The notes beneath the pieces are model-generated. The model worked only from the letters and a program-made list of their open reading frames with translations. It was not told the origin of the DNA and ran no database searches. The position numbers and the translations under genes are program-made. Below are positions 53,481 to 62,237 of a stretch of DNA of 64,000 bases, in pieces. Position 1 is the stretch's first letter; every line of letters begins with the position of its first letter. Source of the DNA: Halorubrum ruber (GTDB lineage: Archaea; Halobacteriota; Halobacteria; Halobacteriales; Haloferacaceae); NCBI RefSeq assembly GCF_018228765.1, contig NZ_CP073695.1, positions 2,465,218 through 2,529,217 on the forward strand, given 5' to 3'.

Positions 53481-54125
53481 ATGGACACGACAGCGACGGT
53501 CGAGGCGGTCGAGGCGGTCGGCCCCGACACGTACGCCCTCCGCTTCCGCGCGCCCGAGGGGTTCGCCGCCGAACCCGGACAGTTCGTGAAGCTCGGCACC
53601 GAGATCGACGGCGAGTCGGTCGCGCGCTTCTACACCCTCTCGTCGCCCCGCGTCGGCGAGACGTTCGAGGTCACGGTCGGCATCGACCCCGAGGAGGGCG
53701 GCGACTTCTCGGCGTTCCTCTCGGACGCCGAGGCCGGCACCGAGATGACCCTCTCCGGCCCGTTCGGCGACCAGCACTACGACGGCGAGCCCCGCGCGGT
53801 CGTGATCGCGGGCGGGCCCGGGATCGGCCCCGCGGTCGCCATCGCGGAGCGCGCGCTCGACGAGGGCGCCGAGGCGGCGGTCGTCTACCGCGACGACGAC
53901 GTCGCGCACGCCGACCGGATCGATTCCCTCCGCGAGCGCGGCGCCGATATTCGGCTCCTCGACGCAGACGAGCCCCTGACCGACGCCGTCGCCGACGTCC
54001 TCACCGGCGCGGACGGTGAGACCGTGTTCGTCTACGGGTTCGCGGACCTCGTCGCCGACGCGGAGGCCGCGGTCGACGCGGCCGGGGGCGACGCGGACGC
54101 CGCGAAGGTCGAGAACTTCGGATAG
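53481..54125 (+). CDS. Ferredoxin-NADP-reductase-like flavin oxidoreductase
   Basis: This 214-residue protein has an FAD-binding beta-barrel with ARFYTLSSPRVGE (RxYS/T motif). An NAD(P) domain follows, with VIAGGPGIGPAVAIAERAL and the late VFVYGFADLV. There is no iron-sulphur domain. It lies divergent from the ferredoxin-dependent KorAB, which makes electron exchange between NAD(P)H and ferredoxin an attractive guess. The start ATG at 53481 is 25-35 bases after GGGTTTGTG. Confidence 0.8.
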   Translation: MDTTATVEAVEAVGPDTYALRFRAPEGFAAEPGQFVKLGTEIDGESVARFYTLSSPRVGETFEVTVGIDPEEGGDFSAFLSDAEAGTEMTLSGPFGDQHYDGEPRAVVIAGGPGIGPAVAIAERALDEGAEAAVVYRDDDVAHADRIDSLRERGADIRLLDADEPLTDAVADVLTGADGETVFVYGFADLVADAEAAVDAAGGDADAAKVENFG

Positions 54126-54220
54126 CGGGTTCCCGGATAGCCGACTTCGCCCTGCGGCCTCCCAGCGCGCTCCCCGCCGGTGCCGCCACGCTTTATAAAT
54201 AGCGCCCGAGAGGGGCGGGT

Positions 54221-55246
54221 ATGGACTACCGACAACTCGGGAACACGGGACTCAGCGTCTCGGAGCTCTGCTTCGGGACGTGGCGGTTCGGACGCGAGAC
54301 GAACGGCGTCGTGGAGACGGGCCGCGAGGAGTCGCACGAACTGCTCGACGCGGCCGCGGACCGCGGGATCAACTTCATCGACACGGCCAACGTCTACGGC
54401 AACCCGAACGGGACGAGCGAGGAGTACATCGGCGAGTGGCTCGCCGACCGCGACCGCGAGGACTACGTGATCGCCTCGAAGGTGTACTTCCCGTTCGACG
54501 GGCGCGGCGAGCCGGGACCCAACGACTCCGGGCTCGGTCGGAAGCACATCCGCGCGCAGATCGAGAGCACCCTCGACCGGCTCGACACGGACTACCTCGA
54601 CGTCTACTACATCCACCGCTGGGACGAGGAGACGCCGATCGAGGAGACGATGCGCGCGCTCGACGAGTTAGTCGCCGAGGGGAAAGTGCACCACCTCGGC
54701 GCGTCGACGATGGCGGCCTGGCAGCTGACGAAGGCGCAGTGGACCGCCGACATCAACGACTACGCGAGCTTCGACGTGGTCCAGCCGCTCCACCACGCGG
54801 GCTACTACGAGGACGTGAGCGAGTACCTCGACGTCTGTGTCGATCAGGATCTGGCCGTCTGCCCGTACTCCCCGCTCGCGGGCGGGTTCCTCACCGGGAA
54901 GTACGAGCGCGCCGATCCCGACGACCCCGAGAAGGTGATCGCGCCCGACGGCTCGCGCGCGAGCTTCGACGACCGGTTCGAGCGCTTCTACCTCTCCGAG
55001 CGCGGCTGGAAGGTGCTCGACGCGGTCCGCGACGTGGCGGACGAGCTCGACGCGACGCCCGCGCAGGTCGCGCTGGCGTGGCTCACCGAGTGGGACGAGT
55101 TCACCTGCGTCCCTATCGTCGGCGCGCGGACGGTCGACCAGCTCGACGAGAACGTCGCGGCCGCCGACCTCGACCTCTCCGACGAGCAGTGGGACCGGAT
55201 CATGGACGCGCGCTACGCCCCCGACGGGAGCCTCTGGGGGCACTGA
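54221..55246 (+). CDS. Aldo/keto reductase
   Basis: This 341-residue TIM-barrel oxidoreductase has the AKR catalytic set Asp54, Tyr59 (NFIDTANVYGNPNG), Lys87 (VIASKVYFPF) and His in DVYYIHRWDEETP. NADPH-binding CVPIVGARTVDQLDENVAAA is at the C-terminus. It resembles the AKR11/12-type voltage-channel beta and YhdN-like group. The substrate is unknown. A CTTTATAAATAG box lies 25-30 bases before the ATG. Confidence 0.88.
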   Translation: MDYRQLGNTGLSVSELCFGTWRFGRETNGVVETGREESHELLDAAADRGINFIDTANVYGNPNGTSEEYIGEWLADRDREDYVIASKVYFPFDGRGEPGPNDSGLGRKHIRAQIESTLDRLDTDYLDVYYIHRWDEETPIEETMRALDELVAEGKVHHLGASTMAAWQLTKAQWTADINDYASFDVVQPLHHAGYYEDVSEYLDVCVDQDLAVCPYSPLAGGFLTGKYERADPDDPEKVIAPDGSRASFDDRFERFYLSERGWKVLDAVRDVADELDATPAQVALAWLTEWDEFTCVPIVGARTVDQLDENVAAADLDLSDEQWDRIMDARYAPDGSLWGH

Positions 55247-55294
55247 GCGGGCGGACCCGCACCGGGCGGCCGCGTCCGAATCGGAGCGCGGCCG

Positions 55295-55753
55295 CTACTC
55301 GTCGAAGTCGGGCAGGTCGTCCGGCGCCTCGAAGTCGGCTTCCCAGTCGATGTACTCCTCCTTGAGCGTCTCGCAGACGATCTGTCCGAGTTCGGTGAGT
55401 CCCGCGTTGATCGCGGAGACGGTCCCCCACGAGTCGAGGTCGGGGTGGAGGTCGCGCTCCTTCCAGTCCTCGGGGAGCCCCGGCGCGTGGTAGCCGACGC
55501 GGTCGGCGAAGTCGTCCCAGAAGAAGTCGAATCGGGAGACGAGCTCGAGGTCGACCGCGATCCGCCAGTCGGACTCGTCCATGTCGGTGGTGTCGACCCA
55601 CTCGGAGAACGCGTCCTCCCACGCGCCCTCGCGGAGGAGCGCTTCCAGGTCATCGCGGCGGTACTCCCCGCCCGCCACCTCGGCGTCCTCGTACTCGTTC
55701 GGGTCGACGGCGGCGAGTTCGGGGGGCTCCGGCGTCTCGACGTCGAGTGACAT
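55295..55753 (-). CDS. Acidic conserved protein of unknown function
   Basis: I do not recognise a named family. The 152 residues are strongly acidic and contain several Trp/Phe pairs (REGAWEDAFSEWVDTTD, FDFFWDDFADRVGYHAPG), then ETLKEEYIDWEADFEAPDDL at the C-terminus. No membrane helix, no Cys-rich site. The start ATG at 55753 lies opposite the next gene with about 138 bases between starts. Confidence 0.65.
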   Translation of the reverse strand: MSLDVETPEPPELAAVDPNEYEDAEVAGGEYRRDDLEALLREGAWEDAFSEWVDTTDMDESDWRIAVDLELVSRFDFFWDDFADRVGYHAPGLPEDWKERDLHPDLDSWGTVSAINAGLTELGQIVCETLKEEYIDWEADFEAPDDLPDFDE

Positions 55754-55891
55754 ACGACGGTATGGGCGGCGACGGGGCAAAACCCTACGGGAACGGCTCG
55801 TTCCGACGCCGCTCCCTTCGGCCGCGCGCGCCGTGCTTGCTCGGCGTGCCCGATCCGGTCCTTTTACCGCGCCGCCGTCCCGAGAGCAGGT

Positions 55892-56305
55892 ATGGACCTC
55901 CGCGTCGTCTCGCGTCGCGTCGGGATCGCCGCCGCCGTCGTCACCGTCGTCGCGCTCGTCGCGCCGTACGCGGTCATCACTGGGCCGGAGTACACGAGCC
56001 AGCTCGCGGCGTACTACGCGTCCGGCGTCGTCGGGTGGGGCGGGATCGCGCTGTTCGCACTGCTCTCCGCGGTCGTCATCGCCTCCGTCGAGCGGGGGAA
56101 CGTCGACCCCGGGACGCTCGCGGGCGTGGCGGTCGTCCTCGGGCTCGCGACGACCGCCAGCGCGGCCAGTTGGGCGCTCGCGGTTGAGCCGAGCCCGGTG
56201 TTCCGCGACCACCTCTGGCTGGTGTGGCACGCGCGCGCCGTTGTCGCGCTCTCCGTCCCCGTGCCGCTCGCCGCCGCGGTGTACGCTCGGGAGCTGCTGT
56301 CGTAG
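55892..56305 (+). CDS. Four-helix membrane protein (DUF7548-like)
   Basis: This 137-residue protein has four predicted membrane segments (about 10-28, 43-64, 76-98, 113-132). Conserved-looking loops are VITGPEYTSQLAAYY and EPSPVFRDHLWLVWHAR. It looks like the small haloarchaeal membrane family DUF7548; function is unknown. A TATA-like CCTTTTACC lies 25-33 bases before the ATG. Confidence 0.6.
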   Translation: MDLRVVSRRVGIAAAVVTVVALVAPYAVITGPEYTSQLAAYYASGVVGWGGIALFALLSAVVIASVERGNVDPGTLAGVAVVLGLATTASAASWALAVEPSPVFRDHLWLVWHARAVVALSVPVPLAAAVYARELLS

Positions 56306-56350
56306 GTCAACGGAGCGGCGCCGCGGCGGTGGCGGTCGCCGAACGAAAGG

Positions 56351-56360
56351 CCCTTATGCC
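56351..56360 (+). promoter_or_regulatory. TATA box of SRP RNA gene
   Basis: CCCTTATGCC lies 21-30 bases before the predicted 5' end of the SRP RNA at 56381, matching archaeal promoter spacing. Confidence 0.55.
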
Positions 56361-56380
56361 GCACCCGAATATCGTCGAAC

Positions 56381-56686
56381 GGACTAGGTCGGGCGGTTAG
56401 GCCCCGCTCGTAACCCGTGAGGCAGTCTTCAGCGGGGACCGAACAGCGGGCACGTCCGGTCAGACCGGCGCGGGCCCCGAGAGCCAACGTGGAAGCCTCG
56501 TCCGCCGGGGACAGCGGTCCGTGACGCCCGCTCGCAGGAGCGGTCCGTCGCGGTTCGTCGGCGACACTGGGTCAGGCGCGGAAGCGAGCAGCCCACCGCC
56601 GGACGCCCGTCGCTCGTCGGGTCGCGGGGTGGAGGAGGCAATCGGGATACCCCGTGCCGGAACGCCGGGCTACCCCGCCTGTCCGC
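56381..56686 (+). ncRNA. ffs: Signal recognition particle RNA (archaeal 7S RNA)
   Basis: The 306 bases carry the helix 8 signature of archaeal SRP RNA: CACTGGGTCAGGCGCGGAAG followed by CGAGCAGCCCA (the SRP54-binding asymmetric and symmetric loops). The 5' domain reads GTAACCCGTGAGGCAGTCTT, and the helix 6 loop CAACGTGGAAGCC is also typical. The 5' GGAC/GGGCGG and 3' CCCGCC/GTCC can pair as helix 1/5 ends. Ends are estimates from pairing. Works with SRP19 (38888-39166) and SRP54. Confidence 0.93.
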
Positions 56687-56811
56687 CATTCATACCGATT
56701 CTCATTCGCTGAGTGGTGACGCTACGATGTTGTGGTTGCTGGCGTGAGCGTCGACACCGCGAGCGTTCATTTATAAGTGAAGACTGTCTGGTCGGAGTTC
56801 TGTTTATAAAT

Positions 56812-56866
56812 AAGCGACATCGTCACCGCGAACACCGCCGAAGCCCCGGCGCTCGCTTAGAAATAA
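56812..56866 (+). repeat. Isolated unit resembling the 57-base repeat
   Basis: The unit begins GTTTATAAATAAG and continues with CACCGCGAACACCGCCGAAG and CCCCGGCGCTCGC, which matches the 57-base units at 27201-27371 and the starts of the full copies. It ends immediately left of the IS-like end at 56871. Confidence 0.6.
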
Positions 56867-56870
56867 TCAG

Positions 56871-57527
56871 ATCTGTTGAATTCCTCAGTACGTGATGTAT
56901 TCTGACCCGGTTGCGACAAATACAGGTGACTCACGGATCGGTCAGTACAGCGGTAGCGGTGAGCAATAGCGGGAGTCGATGCTGTCGATCGATCACGACA
57001 AGACGGTGTTTAAATAGTTACGAGGGACAGCGGCGATCGCTTATAAATAGTAGGCGGTGGCGCGTGCCTCCGAGCGGCCGCCCTCGGCGGCCGCGAGGAG
57101 CACGCGCGAGGGACGCGGCGACCGGAGCGAAGCGGAGGGAGCCGCGAGGCTGGGGAGGCGTGAGGCGTTGTGCGGTGCGGGGTGGGACTCAAAGGGGCAG
57201 TCGGATCCGGGAAGACGGCCGACGCAAGCAGTGTGGCGCTACGCGCCACGGGTAGCCGGCGGCAGAGCCGCCGGCGACACCGTAGCGAACGGAGTGAGCG
57301 AGGAGCGCAGCGAGGCCCTCGACCGGAGCCGGCTGGGGGCTTTGGCGGTGTTCACCGCAACGCCGCCGCACGTTTATAAGCAGCCGACGGCGACACCGCT
57401 TGATCACTAATAAACAACTACTCAACCGAACTAATACACATACTCCCGCTACCGATCAAGAAGCGGCTCCCATCGACCGGCTGTTTCAGGCAGGAATGTA
57501 TCTGAAGAATAGGATTTCAACAGAGTC
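56871..57527 (+). mobile_element. Nonautonomous element with IS6-like ends (element 2)
   Basis: The left end ATCTGTTGAATTCCT (56871-56885) and the inverted right end AGGATTTCAACAGAGTC (57511-57527) share CTGTTGAA(A/T)TCCT. The left 55 bases match the right end of element 1 (5745-5836) and the last 95 bases match the left end of element 1. The core repeat (57040-57381) has the same orientation in both, so the ends are swapped relative to the core. There is no transposase gene. Confidence 0.6.
57040..57381 (-). repeat. Dispersed structured repeat, copy D (with insertion)
   Basis: The copy is bounded by CTTATAAATAG and GTTTATAAG. In repeat orientation it reads on the minus strand. It has the linker (CCACCCCGCACCGCAC) and hairpin 2 with arms 57114-57119/57141-57146. 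The hairpin 1 region carries about 50 extra bases with further hairpins, and its stem has two mismatches. The flanks AGGCGGTGGCGCG and GCAGCCGACGGC match copy A. Confidence 0.75.
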
Positions 57528-57538
57528 GAATAATTGAC

Positions 57539-57824
57539 CGCGGATCCGCGATGAACACCGCCGAAGCCCCAGCCGCGAGGACAGCGCACGCTCGTTGCGC
57601 TCCTCACTCGATCGCTCACTCCGTTCGCTCCCTCGTTGCGGTGCTTACGTCGCCTGCGCTGTCCTCGCGGCTGCCCCTTCGAGTCCCGCCCCGCACCGCA
57701 CAGCGCCTCACGCCTCCCCAGCCTCGCCGCTCGCTCCCTCCGGTCGCTCGCGGCGTCCCTCGCGCGTGCTCCTCGCGGTCGCCGGGGGCGACCGCTCGCA
57801 GGCACGCGCCGACCGCAACCGCGG
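57539..57824 (+). repeat. Dispersed structured repeat, copy E
   Basis: Hairpin 1 pairs 57570-57588 with 57655-57673, a perfect 19-bp stem whose inner arm (ACAGCGCA) differs from copies B and C. The linker has CTGCCCCTTCGAGTCCCGCC and CCTCCCCAGCCTCG. Hairpin 2 pairs 57725-57730 with 57750-57755. It ends near CAGGCACGCGCCG, 20 bases from the stop of the GNAT gene. Confidence 0.8.
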
Positions 57825-57845
57825 AAAGCAGGTTGGTGTCGCGGT

Positions 57846-58430
57846 TTAGCGTCCGGTGTCGTACTTGTAGGTCGCCGAGTCCGGGTCGATGCCGAAGTCC
57901 TCGGCGGACTCCTCCGGCTCGTCGTCGCCGGTCGGCTCAGCGTCTTTGAACGCCGTCCGGAAACGGTTCGGCATCTCGAACGCGTCGACCGCGAGCCGGA
58001 GGCCGACGACCCCGCCGCCGAGGAACTCCCGCTTCTCGGTGAGGCGCTCTCCGAGCGCGGGCGGGAGGTCGTCGGTGTCGACGCGCTCGAAGCCGAACTG
58101 CGCGAGGTATTCGGGCTGGTCGGTGAGCACGTACACCGTCTCGAACCCGTCCGCCGCCGCGGTGTCGACGAGGCGCTCGACGACGTGCGCCCCGACGCCG
58201 CGGTCGCGCCACTCGGGGAGGACACCGATGCCCGTGAGCTCGATCCGGTTCTCTTCGTCCTCGTCGCCGCGGTGGAGGCGGAGCCGGCCGAACCCGGCCC
58301 GGTCGCCGGACTCCTCATCGACCGCGATCACGTAGTCCCGTGACCGGAAGGCGACGTCGTCGAGCCCCAGCTGCTCGATCGCGTCCAACAACCACGCCTC
58401 GTCACGGTTCTTGGCGTCGCGGACGTACAT
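57846..58430 (-). CDS. GNAT-family N-acetyltransferase
   Basis: This 194-residue protein has an acetyl-CoA-binding GNAT core: ELTGIGVLPEWRDRGVGAHV (the R/Q-x-x-G-x-G/A loop is RDRGVG) and FGFERVD at the end of the fold. An acidic C-terminal tail of about 40 residues follows. The acceptor substrate is unknown. The ATG at 58430 starts the domain at once (MYVRDAKNRDEAWL). Confidence 0.8.
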   Translation of the reverse strand: MYVRDAKNRDEAWLLDAIEQLGLDDVAFRSRDYVIAVDEESGDRAGFGRLRLHRGDEDEENRIELTGIGVLPEWRDRGVGAHVVERLVDTAAADGFETVYVLTDQPEYLAQFGFERVDTDDLPPALGERLTEKREFLGGGVVGLRLAVDAFEMPNRFRTAFKDAEPTGDDEPEESAEDFGIDPDSATYKYDTGR

Positions 58431-58543
58431 AGAGAGTCGTACGAGACCGGAGGTGAAAAGCGGTTCCCCGGCGGACGCGTCCGCCTTCCGCGACCATGAC
58501 GCCATCGGGCCGCTTTTGCCCGCCGCCCCCCGACCGGACGCGT

Positions 58544-60391
58544 ATGGAGTTCGCCGCGCTGGCTGAACGGGCGGAACGGGTGGCCGCGAACGACGGCGAC
58601 ATCGAGACGACGCTCGCGGTCGCCGACCTGCTCGCGGACGCCGGCGCCGCCGACAGGGACGAGGACGACGGCACCGAGCCCGACGGCTCGACCGACGACC
58701 TCCCCGTCGTCGTCCGGTTCCTCCTCGGCCGCGTCTTTCCCGCTCACGACACCCGGACCCTCGACGTCGGCCCCGCGCTCTGTCGCGAGGCCATCGCCCG
58801 CGCCGCGGGCCAGAACGTCTCCGCGGCGGACGTCGAGGACCGCCTCGCGGAGCGCGGCGAGATCGGGGCCGTCGCGGCCGAATACGACTTCGGCGGGCAA
58901 CAGGGGCTCGCCGCGTTCGGGAGCGGCCGCGACGCGCTCACGGTGGCCGCGCTCGACGCGGAACTGCGCGACCTCGCGGCCGAGAGCGGCGACGGCAGCG
59001 AGTCGCGCAAGCGGGACGCGCTGTTCGGCCTGTTCACGCGCTGTTCGCCGAGCGAGGCGGCGTTCCTCGCCCGGCTCGTCCTCGGCGAGATGCGGCTCGG
59101 CGTCGGCGAGGGGACCGTCCGGGACGCGGTCGCGGAGGCGTTCCTCGTGCGGGACGAGACGCCCAAGGACGCCGACGCGGAAGCGGCCGATGAGCCCCGA
59201 CTCGCCGCGCCCGAGGACGCCGTCGCGGCCGTCGAGCGCGCGCTTCAGGTGACGAACGACTACGGCCGGGTCGCGGTCCGCGCCCGCGACGAGGGGCTCG
59301 CGGGGCTGCGTGAGGAGTCGCTGCGCGTGGGCCGACCCGTTCAGGCGATGCTCGCGCAGGCGGGCACCGCGACCGACGCGGTCGACGCGTTCGGCGAGGT
59401 CGCCGTCGAGACGAAGTTCGACGGCGCCCGCGTTCAGGTTCACTACGATCCCGGAACCGACGGCGATTCGGCGCTCGGCCCGCGCCTCTACTCGCGGAAC
59501 ATGGACGACGTGACCGAAGCGCTCCCGGAGATCGTCGAGTTCGTCGCCGAGCGCGTCGACGTCCCCGCCATCCTCGACGGCGAGGTCGTCGCGGTCGACG
59601 AGGAGGGCAACCCGCTCCCGTTCCAGGAGGTGCTGCGGCGGTTCCGCCGGAAGCACGATGTCGACCGCATGCGCGAGACCGTCTCCCTGCGGCTCCACGC
59701 CTTCGACTGCCTCCACGCCGACGGCGACGACCTGCTCGATCGCCCCCTCCGCGACCGTCACGAGCGGCTCCGGAGGGTCCTTCCGGACGCGGCCGCGGAC
59801 CTCACGCTCGCCGACGACCCGAGGGCGATCGCGGCCGCGGAGCGGACCGCCCTCGACGCGGGCCACGAGGGAGTCATGCTGAAGAACCCGGACGCGGCGT
59901 ACACGCCCGGCGACCGGGGCCGCGACTGGCTGAAGCGCAAGCCGGACGTGGAGACGCTCGACGCCGTCGTCGTCGGCGCCGAGTGGGGCGAGGGGCGCCG
60001 CGCCGAGCTGTTCGGCACGTTCCTGCTCGCGGTTCGCGCGGAGGACGACGCGAGCGACGCCCCGGACCGCGACGCGGCCGACCGCGACGACGACGACCTC
60101 GCGCCCGCGGGTTACGCCACGGTCGGGAAGGTGGCGACGGGGATCACGGACGAGGCGCTCGCGGATCTCACGGAGCGGTTAGAGCCCCACGTCGTCGACG
60201 AGACGGGGACGACAGTCGCGTTCGACCCCGAACTGGTGGTCGAGGTCGGCTACGAGGATATCCAGACCTCGCCGACGTACTCGGCCGGCTACGCCCTCCG
60301 GTTCCCCCGGTTCGTCGGCGTCCGCGAGGACAAGGGCGTCGACGACGCCGACTCGCTCGCCCGGGTCCGCCGGCTCGCCGGCGACGACTGA
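58544..60391 (+). CDS. lig: ATP-dependent DNA ligase
   Basis: This 615-residue protein has an N-terminal DNA-binding domain (1-230) with an acidic insert at 36-52. The adenylation site is Lys291 in VETKFDGARVQVH (motif I KxDG). PAILDGEVVAVDEEGNPLPF is motif III, LDAGHEGVMLKNPDA motif IV and DWLKRKPD motif V. An OB-fold carries VEVGYEDIQTSPTYSAGYAL and ends FPRFVGVREDKG. It seals Okazaki fragments and repair nicks. An acidic insertion near 505-535 is haloarchaeal. Confidence 0.93.
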   Translation: MEFAALAERAERVAANDGDIETTLAVADLLADAGAADRDEDDGTEPDGSTDDLPVVVRFLLGRVFPAHDTRTLDVGPALCREAIARAAGQNVSAADVEDRLAERGEIGAVAAEYDFGGQQGLAAFGSGRDALTVAALDAELRDLAAESGDGSESRKRDALFGLFTRCSPSEAAFLARLVLGEMRLGVGEGTVRDAVAEAFLVRDETPKDADAEAADEPRLAAPEDAVAAVERALQVTNDYGRVAVRARDEGLAGLREESLRVGRPVQAMLAQAGTATDAVDAFGEVAVETKFDGARVQVHYDPGTDGDSALGPRLYSRNMDDVTEALPEIVEFVAERVDVPAILDGEVVAVDEEGNPLPFQEVLRRFRRKHDVDRMRETVSLRLHAFDCLHADGDDLLDRPLRDRHERLRRVLPDAAADLTLADDPRAIAAAERTALDAGHEGVMLKNPDAAYTPGDRGRDWLKRKPDVETLDAVVVGAEWGEGRRAELFGTFLLAVRAEDDASDAPDRDAADRDDDDLAPAGYATVGKVATGITDEALADLTERLEPHVVDETGTTVAFDPELVVEVGYEDIQTSPTYSAGYALRFPRFVGVREDKGVDDADSLARVRRLAGDD

Positions 60392-60402
60392 GCCGACGCG
60401 AG

Positions 60403-60477
60403 AGGGCGGCGGGCGGCGGGTGACGGGCGACGGGCGGCGGACGGCGGGCGGCGGGCGACGGGCGGCGGGCGGCGCGG
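60403..60477 (+). repeat. G-rich simple repeat after ligase gene
   Basis: About 75 bases of degenerate CGGGCGGCGGGTGACGGGCGA-type heptamer repeats (GGGCGGC / GGGCGAC) have nearly no T and can form G-quadruplex-like structures. It is located between the ligase stop and the next start. Confidence 0.7.
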
Positions 60478-60535
60478 CCCCCCGTGGCGTTCCGCCACGC
60501 GAAACCCCTTCACGGTCCGGCTCGTAGGCGATCGC

Positions 60536-61351
60536 ATGCCAGGCCCGCTCGGCGACGCGACGCGGCGCGACCTCACCGACGCGGCCGCAGACCGGCTCGC
60601 GGCCGACGGGTTCGAGGTCGACCGTCCGGAGAGCGGCGCCGAGCCGCCCGCGGTCGCGAGCCGCGGCGACGAGCGGGTCGCGGTCGAACCGCTCGCGGCG
60701 GACGACGCCACGCCGACCGTGATCGTCTCGCGGCTCGGCCACGCGCTCGACCGCGACCGCCGCGTCCTGTTCGTCGCCCGCGACGACGCCACCGCGGCCG
60801 CCGCCCGCGACCTCCTCGCCGACCCGCCGCTGCTCGCCGCACGCCGCGACGGCCGGCGCACGTTCCACATCGGGCCGGACCGGATCCCGGTCTCCGGCGG
60901 CGGCTACGCCTGCGTCCGTGCCGAAGGGCTCGGCGAACCGACGTTCGCGTGGCGCGAGACGGACACCCCCGTCGGCCCGGTGACGGCTCACTCGTCCGTC
61001 GACGCCGCCGCGGTCGACGACGAGGGGCGACCCGTCGTCCCTCGGCTCGTCTGCGAGGTGGACGGTGCGCCCGTCGCCGTCCTCGCCGGCGTCGACAGCC
61101 TCCGGTCCCCGCCGGACGCGGCGTTCCCGTTCGCGTACCGCCGCGACCCGGACGACAAGCGGTTCCGCGTCCGCCGCGGGGACGACGGGGCCGTCGTCGA
61201 GACGGTCGGCGGGTTCGCCGCGCTGCGCGAGGCCGGCTACGTCCCGGTTCCGATGCCCTTGGTTCCGGAACACGCGCTGGGGCGCCAGATCGATGACGAC
61301 GCGCTCGCGGCGGCGTGGGAGCTGTCCGTGATCGACGAGGGAGAGCGATAG
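60536..61351 (+). CDS. Conserved haloarchaeal protein, unknown function
   Basis: I do not recognise the family. The 271 residues show HALDRDRRVLFVARDDATAA near 60-85 (a nucleotide- or nuclease-like alpha/beta stretch), HIGPDRIPVSGGGYACVRAE, and the C-terminal PMPLVPEHALGRQIDDDALA. There are no membrane helices. It may be an uncharacterised partner of DNA ligase, since it follows lig, but that is only position. Confidence 0.6.
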   Translation: MPGPLGDATRRDLTDAAADRLAADGFEVDRPESGAEPPAVASRGDERVAVEPLAADDATPTVIVSRLGHALDRDRRVLFVARDDATAAAARDLLADPPLLAARRDGRRTFHIGPDRIPVSGGGYACVRAEGLGEPTFAWRETDTPVGPVTAHSSVDAAAVDDEGRPVVPRLVCEVDGAPVAVLAGVDSLRSPPDAAFPFAYRRDPDDKRFRVRRGDDGAVVETVGGFAALREAGYVPVPMPLVPEHALGRQIDDDALAAAWELSVIDEGER

Positions 61352-61386
61352 CCACCCTCAAGACGCCCGCGGCCGCAGGTTGCGAC

Positions 61387-62121
61387 ATGACGGTCCGCTA
61401 CGAGGAGTTCGCGGTGGAGTGGCTTGGCTACGCGACGGCGCGGCTGGAGACGGACGCGGGGCCGGTCGTCTACACCGACCCCGGCCGCTACGGCGTCCTC
61501 GACGACTACTGGGCGCGCGACGGCGACCTCGTCGTCGTCACCCACGACCACCACTACGACAGCGACGGGATCCGGTCGGTCGCGACGGAGGACGCGACGC
61601 TCGTGATCTACGAGGCGGTCGACCCGGCCGGCATCGACCGCGACGTGGAGCCGATCGACGCGCTCGCGGCCGACTACGACGTGGTCCGTGTCGGCGAGGA
61701 GGAGCGCGTCGACGTCGACACGCCCGCCGGCGATGTCACGGTGTGGTCCGTCCCCGCGCACAACGACCCCGAGGGGCCGAACGCGGACGCGGACGGCTCG
61801 GTCGCGCACCCGCCCGGATTCGGCTGCGGCTTCCTCCTGTCGCTCGGCGGCCGCACCGTCTTCTGGCCCGGCGACTCGGACGCGCTCGACGGCTTCGCCG
61901 AGCTCGACGTCTCCGTCTTCCTCGCGAACATCGGCGGGGGTGGCATCGTCGCCGACCGACACGAGGCGGCCGACCTGGCCGAGGCGATGGACCCCGACCT
62001 CGTCGTCCCGATCCACTACGACACCTTCGAGCTGCTCGAAGCGGACGGCGAGGCGTTCGCGGGCGACGTCGCGAGCCGGTCGGTCCCCGTCGCGCTCGAC
62101 GCGCGCTCGGCGAATCAGTAG
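61387..62121 (+). CDS. MBL-fold (UlaG-like) metallohydrolase
   Basis: This 244-residue metallo-beta-lactamase fold protein has the metal motif THDHHYD, VFWPGDSDALDG and a late His in VVPIHYDTFE. The WLGYATARLE start and the compact length resemble the UlaG/MBL-like hydrolases. The substrate is unknown. It is 35 bases after the preceding gene and probably cotranscribed. Confidence 0.8.
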   Translation: MTVRYEEFAVEWLGYATARLETDAGPVVYTDPGRYGVLDDYWARDGDLVVVTHDHHYDSDGIRSVATEDATLVIYEAVDPAGIDRDVEPIDALAADYDVVRVGEEERVDVDTPAGDVTVWSVPAHNDPEGPNADADGSVAHPPGFGCGFLLSLGGRTVFWPGDSDALDGFAELDVSVFLANIGGGGIVADRHEAADLAEAMDPDLVVPIHYDTFELLEADGEAFAGDVASRSVPVALDARSANQ

Positions 62122-62204
62122 GCCGAGCGGTCGGCGAGCCGGCGGGGAGAGAGCCCCTCGGAGCGGTCGTGGGAACGCGACCCGAACGCTCTCGCGGCCG
62201 GTGA

Positions 62205-62214
62205 CCTTTTTAAT
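62205..62214 (+). promoter_or_regulatory. TATA box of the glutamate-cysteine-ligase-like gene
   Basis: CCTTTTTAAT ends 23 bases before the ATG at 62238. Confidence 0.55.
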
Positions 62215-62237
62215 CCGCCGCGTCCTTCCTCGGTCGC

